From assembly GCF_004345425.1 (NCBI RefSeq), contig NZ_SLVP01000002.1, positions 752,651-816,650 on the forward strand: 64,000 nt of DNA, read 5' to 3'. This document shows positions 8,693 through 17,800 of this stretch, in pieces (position 1 is the stretch's first letter; each line of letters opens with the position of its first letter). Both the position numbers and the translations under genes were made by a program. The notes beneath the pieces were generated by a model that made no database searches, was not told where the DNA came from, and saw only the letters and a list, made by a program, of their open reading frames with translations. Source of the stretch: Paenibacillus sp. BK033. Its GTDB lineage: Bacteria; Bacillota; Bacilli; Paenibacillales; Paenibacillaceae.

Positions 8693-8761
8693 TGATGAAG
8701 AATTTTCTCATAGTCGACACAACTGCTTGAAGCTACCGAAACACAGTAGTCACAACCTAAT

Positions 8762-11515
8762 TTAAGTTCTATGTTCGGTTAATGCAGCTTTTAGAAATGC
8801 GATTTCTCGCCTTATGTCTTTCGGCTTAATCACGCTGAGAACTCTGTGTCCGACCTCTGGTGTCCAGTAAATTTTGAGCTTTTCTCGAGCTCGAGTAATG
8901 GCTGTGTAAAAAATATTATGAGTTATGTGGTCTTCGATTTCATCCGTGATAATAATTTTCACAGAATTGAATTCCAATCCCTGTGCTTTATGAATTGATA
9001 CCGCATAAGCAACTTGAAATGGCACAACGGCTGTTATAGGAACTTCACGGTTTTCATCAACTTTTCTGTGATCATCAACTGTAAAGCGGATCACTGACCG
9101 TCCCGACGCTGAATTCGGTAGAAGTTCAAAATCACAGTTCCGAGCCTCCAGTCCGTTAATCGACTTGTCCACTTCGATGTCAAACTGGATTTTGTCTTCA
9201 ACAAGTTTGATGCCCGCTATCCAACCTTTTATATTGTTATAAATCACGGGCGTGAAACGATCAGTTTCGTTGAACAGTATCGGATCTCCGATTTTGTACA
9301 GTTGAAGTCCCCACGGTACAGCAGGGTTAGGGTTAGCTTGCTGAAGGAAACGATTAATGTTATTTATCCCATAGAGACCGTCATAGTTCAGACATAAAAT
9401 AATCTCATCCGGTTCTGCGGGTATAAATATCGAAGCATCAAGCGATGCTGAATACTGATTTCTAGCTATTGTTTCGACTATTCTGTCATCCATACCGCGA
9501 ACTCTATCCCATAACATTTGCAACTCCTCATTGTGGCTTCGATATGGTTTTGTAAGCTCATTGATTGATGATGTCGGCAAAAAGCCTCTTGCCGCACTAA
9601 ACCAGTTTCCAAACTGGATAGCTTCAATTTGATAAATATCACCTACTAAAACAAGCAGCTCAAACTCAGCTTTTACTAAGATATTTTTCATATCACTGTT
9701 GTTGACCGTACTGCATTCGTCGATGATCACGATATCATACTTCGTGCGAATGCTCTTTTTCTTAATAAATTTTGTGACAGTCATGAAATCCGTATTGTCT
9801 GTTTGAACTGTAACTCTGCGTTTCATGTTATCAACGGCAGGATTTGTATTTGCTAAATATAGCTTACTCTGATTCATAAATAGATTTGAAATATGATTGA
9901 TAAGTGTGGATTTCCCTGTACCAGCTGAACCGTAGATTAATGCAACAGATGACTCAGTAAACATCTGGCGTAAAGAGACACTTTTCTCTTCACAGTCCAC
10001 CGGGTGAACCGCCGAAGCAAGCCAATCGTCCACATAGTTAATATAGTTCTGAACGCCACTAGATGACAGTTCGATGAGTCTCTGAATAATTCCTACCGTG
10101 TCATTTTCATAACCAACTATGTAAAAATGACCGTTACGTTCTTTTAAGCGGCGAGCCTGATGTCGCTGATTTTTATATAGTTTTCTGTTGAAGGTGCTTA
10201 CAAGCGTATCTATATCGCCAAACCGTTCAAGATCTGCTCGTGGAGTGTAAAGCTGGCCGTTCCGCTCTGTATTTTTGAGTACATATCGGGCAAGCATCTC
10301 GTGCATCCTATTCGTCGTATCAAGACAGTCAAACAAATCAACGAGCCTCGGATTGTGATGCAAAAGCGAAGTACTAAACGGCATCTGATCAAAGGGAATA
10401 CAGCCATAAGCCAAACAGAGCTGTGACAGATATGTGTTGGTATTACCAAGCTGATCCTCAATCACCTTGTTATTCATATGGTAAAGTAAATACCGCAGAA
10501 CATTGCAACCGGGGCGATTGCTTCTGATAATCTCGCGGCTACGGTCGAACAAGTCAAAAAGATGGCTGACCTTCGCATTGAAGGCCGCTAGAACACTAGA
10601 ACGGATTTGCCGATAATACGCATCTTCAAAACAAAGCAGTTCCACAAGGTTAAACCCAGTCTGTGTCAAGAACTGCATCAATCCTCGCCCCTCGGCAGAG
10701 CCCGCATAACCTGGCAAATTCTCTCCGAGAATATTAGAGAACTTCTCTATTTCAATCGGCCGAATTGCCACTTCCCAACTCACAATGATGAAAATGGGCA
10801 TCGTCTTTCCGAGAATAGAGATATTGTCTGCGACAGTCCCTAGCTTTACGGCGTAGTATTTCGAGATGTCCCATTTAGTGAAAGCTATTATGCGGTCAAA
10901 TTTGCTCGCTTTTCCGATTGCAGGGATGAAGGTGACTTCGTAGTAAATTTGTTGATTCACAAAGAACGGCTTAACCTTGTGGATATAATATCGCACATTA
11001 GTGGATGCGGCCTTATCCGCTTTATGATTTCTGCTGTTTAACCTCTCAGCTATTCTCTCGTAATACTCCTGTAAGTTTCTATCTGTATTCAGTGGAAATT
11101 TATCCAGATTCGCAAGCACATCAAGCCCATGCTGAGTTCTCAGGAGGACTTTGATTTTCAGCATAAATTCATAGTATTTCAGCATCACACGCTCTGAATC
11201 TTCGGGGTCAAGTGTATAGTGAGAAGCAACAATTTGCAAATAGGCGTGAAACCTCCAAAGGAATTTTAGCTGTCCTTTTGTCTTCACAAAGCTGATAGCC
11301 TGCTCTATGTGCTGATAATTGTATGTAGTAACATTGGCATGGGCATAGATTTTAAACATCGCATGCTCGACAAACGTCCGTAGATTGGACAGGATGTCCT
11401 GCGAAACCGCTCCTCTACCCAAGGCGTCGAGGTTCTCAATATGACGGCATATTGCGGCATCGCTTCTGAGAATTTGCTCATCAATTCTACGAATTGTTTC
11501 GGGATTGGTCATCAT
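8762..11515 (-). CDS. Large SF1 (RecD/UvrD-like) ATP-dependent helicase
   Basis: A 917-residue protein. Residues ~1-500 are not recognised and look largely helical. The helicase core is in the C-terminal half: Walker A GSAGTGKST (K535), Walker B IVIIDE (D599, E600), and near the C-terminus the UvrD/RecD-type motifs HKAQGLEF (motif V region) and YTAITRAREKL (motif VI). This is an SF1 ATPase acting on nucleic acid. Its base composition is visibly less AT-rich than the Tn7-like genes next door, suggesting a separate origin. Stand-alone SF1 helicases with long unknown N-terminal regions are frequent in defence islands, but no nuclease or partner domain is visible here. A defence role is speculative. 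Confidence 0.85.
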   Translation of the reverse strand: MMTNPETIRRIDEQILRSDAAICRHIENLDALGRGAVSQDILSNLRTFVEHAMFKIYAHANVTTYNYQHIEQAISFVKTKGQLKFLWRFHAYLQIVASHYTLDPEDSERVMLKYYEFMLKIKVLLRTQHGLDVLANLDKFPLNTDRNLQEYYERIAERLNSRNHKADKAASTNVRYYIHKVKPFFVNQQIYYEVTFIPAIGKASKFDRIIAFTKWDISKYYAVKLGTVADNISILGKTMPIFIIVSWEVAIRPIEIEKFSNILGENLPGYAGSAEGRGLMQFLTQTGFNLVELLCFEDAYYRQIRSSVLAAFNAKVSHLFDLFDRSREIIRSNRPGCNVLRYLLYHMNNKVIEDQLGNTNTYLSQLCLAYGCIPFDQMPFSTSLLHHNPRLVDLFDCLDTTNRMHEMLARYVLKNTERNGQLYTPRADLERFGDIDTLVSTFNRKLYKNQRHQARRLKERNGHFYIVGYENDTVGIIQRLIELSSSGVQNYINYVDDWLASAVHPVDCEEKSVSLRQMFTESSVALIYGSAGTGKSTLINHISNLFMNQSKLYLANTNPAVDNMKRRVTVQTDNTDFMTVTKFIKKKSIRTKYDIVIIDECSTVNNSDMKNILVKAEFELLVLVGDIYQIEAIQFGNWFSAARGFLPTSSINELTKPYRSHNEELQMLWDRVRGMDDRIVETIARNQYSASLDASIFIPAEPDEIILCLNYDGLYGINNINRFLQQANPNPAVPWGLQLYKIGDPILFNETDRFTPVIYNNIKGWIAGIKLVEDKIQFDIEVDKSINGLEARNCDFELLPNSASGRSVIRFTVDDHRKVDENREVPITAVVPFQVAYAVSIHKAQGLEFNSVKIIITDEIEDHITHNIFYTAITRAREKLKIYWTPEVGHRVLSVIKPKDIRREIAFLKAALTEHRT

Positions 11516-11797
11516 TTGCTTCCCCCATTTCTTTAGATTCGCTTTTCTCTACCGGAGATTTGTTCGCCCGTTATGAGCGGAAGCACAAAATCACGGAGCG
11601 CTGTACATTCTTGGTTCTATGTTCGATATCTCCAAGAACTCTATGAATATTGTACTAGAAGTTATAGTTCAGTAGTTCGACATATAATTACAATTTCCCT
11701 GAATTTACTTATACTTCCCATATATTACTTTTAGTGCTTTGTTGGATATAATAACAAATTAAAACTCTAAAAGAAATGGAGGGTTAATTTATTATTA

Positions 11798-11842
11798 TGA
11801 CGGAGAATAGTGGGCTCGATCCCATGACCTCTTCGCTGCAAG
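11798..11842 (-). pseudogene. tRNA 3'-end-like relic, possible integration scar
   Basis: On the minus strand this segment has the layout of the 3' part of a tRNA gene: a variable-loop-like AGGTC, then a T-arm-like ATGGG-ATCGAGC-CCACT and an acceptor-like TTCTCCG followed by TCA. One T-loop position deviates from the GTTCGA consensus. The anticodon stem cannot be paired and the 5' half is missing, so it is not a functional tRNA. Such fragments are typically left by elements that integrate in tRNA 3' ends. Confidence 0.45.
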
Positions 11843-11920
11843 ACATTGAACGCCTCCATCTATCTTTAATAGAATAGGCTTTCATATTTATAGGCTCATC
11901 ATAATAATAAATTGATAAGA

Positions 11921-11987
11921 TTAACAGGGTAAAAGTATTACGATGACTATTCTACTGCTCGCGACGTTGTCCTGTTAAAATAACTAA
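11921..11987. repeat. Inverted-repeat element, longer copy of a dispersed repeat
   Basis: Outer arms TTAACAGG (11921-11928) and CCTGTTAA (11971-11978) are perfect inverted repeats, and ATAACTAA follows. The outer blocks reappear in shortened form at 1481-1517. Possibly a small non-autonomous palindromic repeat. Confidence 0.45.
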
Positions 11988-12218
11988 CGCCGGTGTCATA
12001 ACAGCATATGACTACTGGCATTTGGCATCTACAGAATATTTATATGGGTTCCGCTTCAATCGCCAAAATTCAACCAAGGGCTCAAAATGATGAACTGACG
12101 ACCTAATATTCCTAAATTAATCATTTTTTCACTCCATTATTTTGCCAGGAAAGCCGATATCCACCGAGGAAACGTTTTGAAGGGCTTTTGATTATTTTCT
12201 TAACGGTGAAAATAACAC

Positions 12219-13076
12219 TCAATTCAAAAACCTGCCAATGATATCATTTAAAAATGATTTGATTACAGATATATCTATGATATATGCCTTTCCAGCTTTC
12301 GGATCCCCGTTTGATGTAATCCCTAAAAATCGTACATTCCAAGCATTGAGTGTCTCATAAGAGTGGACGAAAGCGGGTCCCCCGCTCATCCCTTGTAAAG
12401 AATGAAAGAATGCACGAGTTTCTTCAGTTCCTTCACCGAATTGAGTTTGTTCAGGATCTATGAAGACGGCGTGAATATCATTTTCGACTCCACCGTATTG
12501 AGTAAAATAAGTTATGTGGTTGTACATAATTGTATGTACATTCTTAAAATAATCATTTCCAGGATAAAGATACTCTAGCCTATCTTCAGGAACCCCTACT
12601 AGGATAACTTGTGAATGCTCATCTATCCTCGTGAAACTACCTGGAAATAAATCTGTAAACGATCGTTTTGTATCTTTCAATGCATCACTTTCCACTCTAA
12701 AGGCAGCTAAATCATTGAATTTATCTGCATGCAAGAACTGAAGTTTTAATTGAACAGTCTCATTATCATTTTTAATATCAGTTTTTTTTGAGGGAACTAG
12801 TACTGTATAGTTCTCTTTATCAGTTTCTCTTACACAGTGTTCATTTGTCACCACAAAGCAAGCCCCTTTATACTTAATAAAGGAAACGGAACCTTTAGGC
12901 TCAGGATGATTATTATTTATGTAGAACAATCTCGCCTGTTTGGATAAGACTGTATTCCCAACGTTTTTTCGATATTCGCTGATATTTTTAGAATATTTAA
13001 ATGCATAATTAAATTGAAATTCTTTGATCAATTTATCAAATAACTCATTGGCGTTTTTATCATTTAATTTCTTCAA
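12219..13076 (-). CDS. Trypsin-like serine protease
   Basis: A 285-residue protein with the S1-like catalytic triad in order: H80 (VVTNEHCV), D122 (FNDLAAF) and S231 (QGMSGGPAF). No signal peptide or membrane segment is visible at the N-terminus (MKKLNDKNANELF), so it is probably cytoplasmic, which is unusual for a trypsin-like enzyme. Intracellular trypsin-fold proteases occur as effectors or sensors in defence systems and as housekeeping Deg-type enzymes; there is no PDZ domain here. It stands alone between gene-free stretches, without an operon partner. Substrate and role are unknown. Confidence 0.85.
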   Translation of the reverse strand: MKKLNDKNANELFDKLIKEFQFNYAFKYSKNISEYRKNVGNTVLSKQARLFYINNNHPEPKGSVSFIKYKGACFVVTNEHCVRETDKENYTVLVPSKKTDIKNDNETVQLKLQFLHADKFNDLAAFRVESDALKDTKRSFTDLFPGSFTRIDEHSQVILVGVPEDRLEYLYPGNDYFKNVHTIMYNHITYFTQYGGVENDIHAVFIDPEQTQFGEGTEETRAFFHSLQGMSGGPAFVHSYETLNAWNVRFLGITSNGDPKAGKAYIIDISVIKSFLNDIIGRFLN

Positions 13077-14090
13077 TTTGTCACCTACAATTTATTTGAA
13101 ATGTGGAGAAAGAGTTATTTAAAGGAATTCCTGCAAATAAAGTGTTTTATGCAGACCGTAGAGATGTCTTCATTTGTATTTTAAATCTATGTTACTATTA
13201 TCGGTTTTTATAATTGCAAATTATAGGTCTAAATACCCAACAAATAGAGCAACCGATTGTTTTTTCGGCTGCTTGGTGTCTTATTGAGTTATCGTTTCCC
13301 GTCAAAATTTCTTTTAAACGAATAATTTGGAGTTTGAACAAAAACGAGCCTCTCTGTACGATCTGGTTACGCACGAGGTCAAAAGCATCAAAAAGCCCAA
13401 CAGGAGGTCGCTCTACTATGAAGTTTAAGGCACAAGACAAGCAAAGAAAAGCCGCAGGGATGCTTTCCCATACGGCTCTTCTTAATACTATCAATATTAT
13501 CCTACGGGGTCAACAACTTACTCACATGCTATCCCATCTTCATTTTTTTACTATCAACACTGGCCTTTGCTTGTTTCACGATACTATCAATTGAGATTAT
13601 TTTATCGGCTCAATCCTCACCGATTCAGCTGCAGTTAATCAAATTCATCATTAGTAGATATGTTTTACTCGCAGGTTTCTGAAATACTTACTTACAACAG
13701 TTCAATCACGGCACCAAGGCTCTTAACATAAATTTCATTTCACCCTTGAGTCGATCTAAGTTCGAGTATAATTACAGAGTCTCATAATTAGAACGGACAA
13801 AAGAGGGATACCTAAGCATCCCTCTTCCTGATTGTTGATCGTTGAAAATGAAACTACAAGTTAAACCTCGATTTCGTCACTGAAAACATGGACTTCTACA
13901 TTGTTTTTCAACAGTATCTCGAACATTGCCTTGTATGGTTTTCTCTGCTTCCCAGCGCAAGACTTTAAATCTCATACCGTAGTACTCTTGTAGTCGCTGC
14001 CATACTAGAGCAAACGCGGATAATGATATCCCCTGTGAACATTTGCTTCGAATTTCTTCACAATAGTAACGAGTAACGCGACGTTACCAG
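13077..14090. other. Long unassigned region, probable gene debris
   Basis: About 1 kb without a gene I can support. Overlapping open frames at 13198-13594 on both strands have no start, ribosome site or family resemblance. On the minus strand, 13880-14082 is open for ~68 codons without a start (residues like FALVWQRLQEYYGMRFKV). It follows the DUF2625 gene and may be a relic of another toxin/immunity cassette, which often collect behind Rhs genes. This is speculative. Confidence 0.4.
13801..13826 (-). terminator. Terminator-like hairpin
   Basis: Arms AAGAGGGAT (13801-13809) and ATCCCTCTT (13818-13826) with an 8-base loop. The minus strand continues CTTTTG, a weak T run. It could end the 21-kb Rhs operon about 270 bases after the DUF2625 stop. 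Confidence 0.5.
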
Positions 14091-14762
14091 TCACTTAATC
14101 CCCAATTTATCACGATATTCTAAATTAATATGCCAAAGTTCTTCGATTGGGACAATATTTCTTGCTCGATTGGATATTGAATCTCCCTTTGCCCACAAAT
14201 AAGGATAAATTAAAATCCCCTTATCACTATTGAGCTTTTGTACATCTTCAACCCAATCATTCCAACGAAAAGTTTCATAAAATTGTGTTAAATCACCATA
14301 AAATGCCCAATTAATAAAATCAGAGTATTGCATTTCTAGCCCTTCCCATTCTAAAGTATCAGGGGCAAGATAAAAAATTTCTCCCTTTTCGCCTTGAAAT
14401 GCTCCTCCATTCAATGCATAAAAACCACCCACTGCGTCGTCAGCTACTAAAATCGCTGAAGATAATCTACCTGTTTTACCACTTGAGTCAATTTTATTCC
14501 AATCAATCAAATCTCGAGAGAACAATTTACTTCCGGAGCCAATTATCCGTAGCCAACCATTCTCAACCAAAATACCTCCAGTGTGATAAGCAACTGTACC
14601 TAACAAGGATTTTGTTGTGATTTGTAATTTATGAATTACATTAGACGATAACTGTTTATTTACAGAAAGAATCTCAACTTTATTTGTTGATGTAGAAGCC
14701 CATTCATTCAATAATAACCAAGTAGAATCTGATTCAAGAATTAATTCATTTATAGATCTCAT
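14091..14762 (-). CDS. DUF2625 protein, likely immunity protein to the Rhs nuclease
   Basis: A 223-residue soluble protein resembling the DUF2625 family: the stretch LLGTVAYHTGGILVENGWLR and the later NGGAFQGEKGEIFYLAPD...WEGL and FYETFRWNDW parts are characteristic. It has no signal peptide. It starts 40 bases after the stop of the subtilase-Rhs-NucB gene on the same strand. A single cytoplasmic protein directly after the toxin tip is the standard place for the cognate immunity gene of a polymorphic toxin. That it neutralises the NucB-type nuclease is inferred from position; the biochemical function of DUF2625 is not known to me. Confidence 0.72.
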   Translation of the reverse strand: MRSINELILESDSTWLLLNEWASTSTNKVEILSVNKQLSSNVIHKLQITTKSLLGTVAYHTGGILVENGWLRIIGSGSKLFSRDLIDWNKIDSSGKTGRLSSAILVADDAVGGFYALNGGAFQGEKGEIFYLAPDTLEWEGLEMQYSDFINWAFYGDLTQFYETFRWNDWVEDVQKLNSDKGILIYPYLWAKGDSISNRARNIVPIEELWHINLEYRDKLGIK

Positions 14763-14802
14763 ATATATCTCCTTTGTAAAATTTAACTGGATTCTCAGTA
14801 GC

Positions 14803-17800
14803 TTAATCTACAATTTTAATTTTTATTTTGGTTCCATTAGAATACTTTCTTAACTGATGTCCCATTGAAGAACCCGCTCCTCTATTATGAGGTTGAGAAA
14901 TAGCTCTAATACTTGCACCATGCCCACCTTCCTTAAACATAGCAGGAGGATATTCATCTAAATCTTTACCTGGAACTTTTTTATGTCCTTTCAACGAAGC
15001 CTTCCTATTCTCTTTTGCCCCATTACGGTCAATTGTTAAAGTGTCAGGATGGCCTTTCTTGATAGCATCTTCAATATGTTTTGCCGCTTCAGGATGCTTA
15101 CTCCTAGAAACAGTGCACACAGGACAATTGGCATTATTTTTAGTTAAAGGCCTAAGCATTGAACCGATATTATCACCGGCCATAGCTCTATCCATATACT
15201 TAGGTGTAGAGGCCTTCTTTGTAACTTTCTTTTTAACAGCCGATGCGACCTTTTTAATTACATTTGTTACTTTTTTAGTTGCACTAGCTGCTTTTTTAGT
15301 TGTTTTAACTGCCTTCACAACTTTACCAGCAGCTCTAGCTCCATGAATTGCAGCAGATGCTGCACCAGTAGGATCAGCGAAAGAAGCTACACTCAGAGCT
15401 ACCATACCTGCATTCGCTAATGATGGTTTCTTAGCAAATGCTGCTATATCTGCCGCTAAGAAAATAGCATCCACAATCCAATGACCCGTAGGATCAGTAT
15501 AACGGATTGGATTGTTATGTCCATACGTATACAGATTCAAACTTAGTGGATCGTTTTGTTCACCATCATACGTATCCTCAGACATAAAGCGAGCAATCTT
15601 TGGATCATAGTACCGTGCATTTAAGTAATACAAACCGCTCTCATCATCATACTGATATCCAGCGTAACGAATTGAGTTATTGACTGTACCAGTCTGGCTA
15701 GTTAAATTACCAAATACATCATAGGTATACGTTGCGGCGATAGTCCCATTATCCTGTACAAGTGCAGTTACATCAGCATGTCCATTATACAGGTAACTAT
15801 AAATTATACCGTTTGTTTTTCGAGATATCAGGTTAATACCATAAAGATTACGAGCAGATTCCTGGCCTGTTTCATTTAACTCTAATACAACTTTATCATC
15901 ATCATTGTATAAATACGAGGTCGTGATGCGATTAGCTGTTTTCACTACACGCTGACCATCACCATTATACGTATAAGTTGCACTACCGCTACCTGATGTT
16001 ACTTTAACTAATTGGTTAAACACATCATATTCGTAATGTGCAATGCCATTTGCAATATCCGAGATATTAGGATTCTCATTTTCTTGACCGCTAATAACCA
16101 TTCCAAACGATGGGTCTGGTGGGTTTAAAGGATCGATTAAATTACGAATCTCCGTAGTCTTCGTGAGCATATTGCCATTGTTATCATAGGTGTATTTATA
16201 TTGTTGAGTTTCACCAGAGGTCTTAACCTCTGTCGTTGACAACAGACGGTTACGTTCATCGTACTTATAGCTAGTGACTTTTAAGTTGCCGCTTGCTGTT
16301 AATTTTTCCTGCGATCGATTACCTGCATGATCATAGGTATACTCTGTTTTCTTACCATCCGGCTCCTGTATGGTCCGTACACGGTTTAATTTATCATATT
16401 GGAATGTAGTTGTCCCTTTATTTGAATTGTTGACAACTTCATTCTTTGTTAGTTGATTATTACCGGCATCATAGGTATACGAGTAGGAGTCAATTAACGC
16501 GCTCGCTTTATAGTTATTTAAAATTTTCAGTTGCTTGTCAGCAAAATAAATATACTCTTCCTTAATACCATTTGGATAATAAATGTAATGCTGACTGCCA
16601 TCCGCATAGTATTCATAAGTCGTCGGTTGGGCGCTTCCATCTTTAACTTGTACCAATCGATCTGTCTTATCAAGTACTTTTGTTGTGATGTTTCCCTTCG
16701 GGTCTGTAATGACGTCTGCAACAAATCCTGTTGAATAGCCAGTTGTAACATCATGCAAGAAAGTAGTTGTTCCTATTCCTGGAACTGTCTTAACGATGAC
16801 CCTTCCCAATTCATCATACACTTGCCGTGTTACCCCTGTGCCATCAGTCATCGTAAGCTGACGACCAACATTATCATAGGTATATTTGATTTGGCGTTGA
16901 TTTTCTGGGACATCTACCTCTGTTCCAGTTACTGTCTTAGTCAGCAAGTTATCATGAATATCATAAACGTATGTTGTAACATTTCCATTACGATCAGTGG
17001 ACGTCATGAGCTGCCCATTTGGTAAATAGGTTTTAGACTCTACTCTTGCCGAGATGTAAGAATAATTACCTGGTTGACCAATTCGTCCACCATCATCTAT
17101 TCTTTTTATCTCTTTGTCACTTACATTGTATTCATAAGTAAGCGTATGCCCATTTCCATCTTTTTGGGTTAACAAGTTTCCATTCAGATCATAAGTATAC
17201 GATGTTACCTCACCAAGAGCGTTAGTTACTGAAGATATCTTACCAAGTTCATTATACGAATACCTAACAGTACTTCCATTGGCATCAGTCTTACTTGCAA
17301 GTTGACCAGCATTGTTATACGACTGGTAATCTGTATCCCCTTCTTGATTAGTGGTAGTAATCTGACGATTATTCTTATCAAAACTGAATTTGGTAATACG
17401 ATTCAAAGCATCGTAGGATGCAATCTGTGAATCACTCGAATTATATTCTAACTTCTCCGTAATCACACCATTAGCATCTACCGTAGCAATTTTCCTGTTA
17501 CGTTCATCGTATACGGTTGTACTGCGGTTCCCAATCCAGTCCTGTTCCCAAGTGCGATTTCCATTTAGATCATAGCCGTAAGTAGTCGATTGCGTTGTTT
17601 TCTTTCCATTAAGATCCGTTACTTCTGTCTTTGTTTCAACGAGTTGATTTAATTTATCGTATATCTTCTCTGTTGTACTGCCATTTGCATCCGTTACAAA
17701 ACGGATATTTCCATTCTTATCATAGCTTGTGCTTTCGGTGTTAGCCTCTGATCCATCAATACGCTGTTCCGTTTTACTTCTTTGATTACCTAATTCATCA

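Larger units (their letters stand above)
11516..12218. other. Gene-free accessory region with tRNA-like relic and repeat
   Basis: About 700 bases with no credible gene. The recognisable items are a tRNA 3'-end-like segment (11798-11842) and an inverted-repeat element (11921-11987), listed separately. The rest is unassigned. Confidence 0.6.

Noticed and set aside
11798..11842. A functional tRNA gene
   Set aside because: The 5' half is missing, the anticodon stem does not pair and the T-loop has a substitution.
13198..13594. Overlapping open frames on both strands as genes
   Set aside because: There is no ribosome site, no start context and no family resemblance, and they overlap each other over most of their length.
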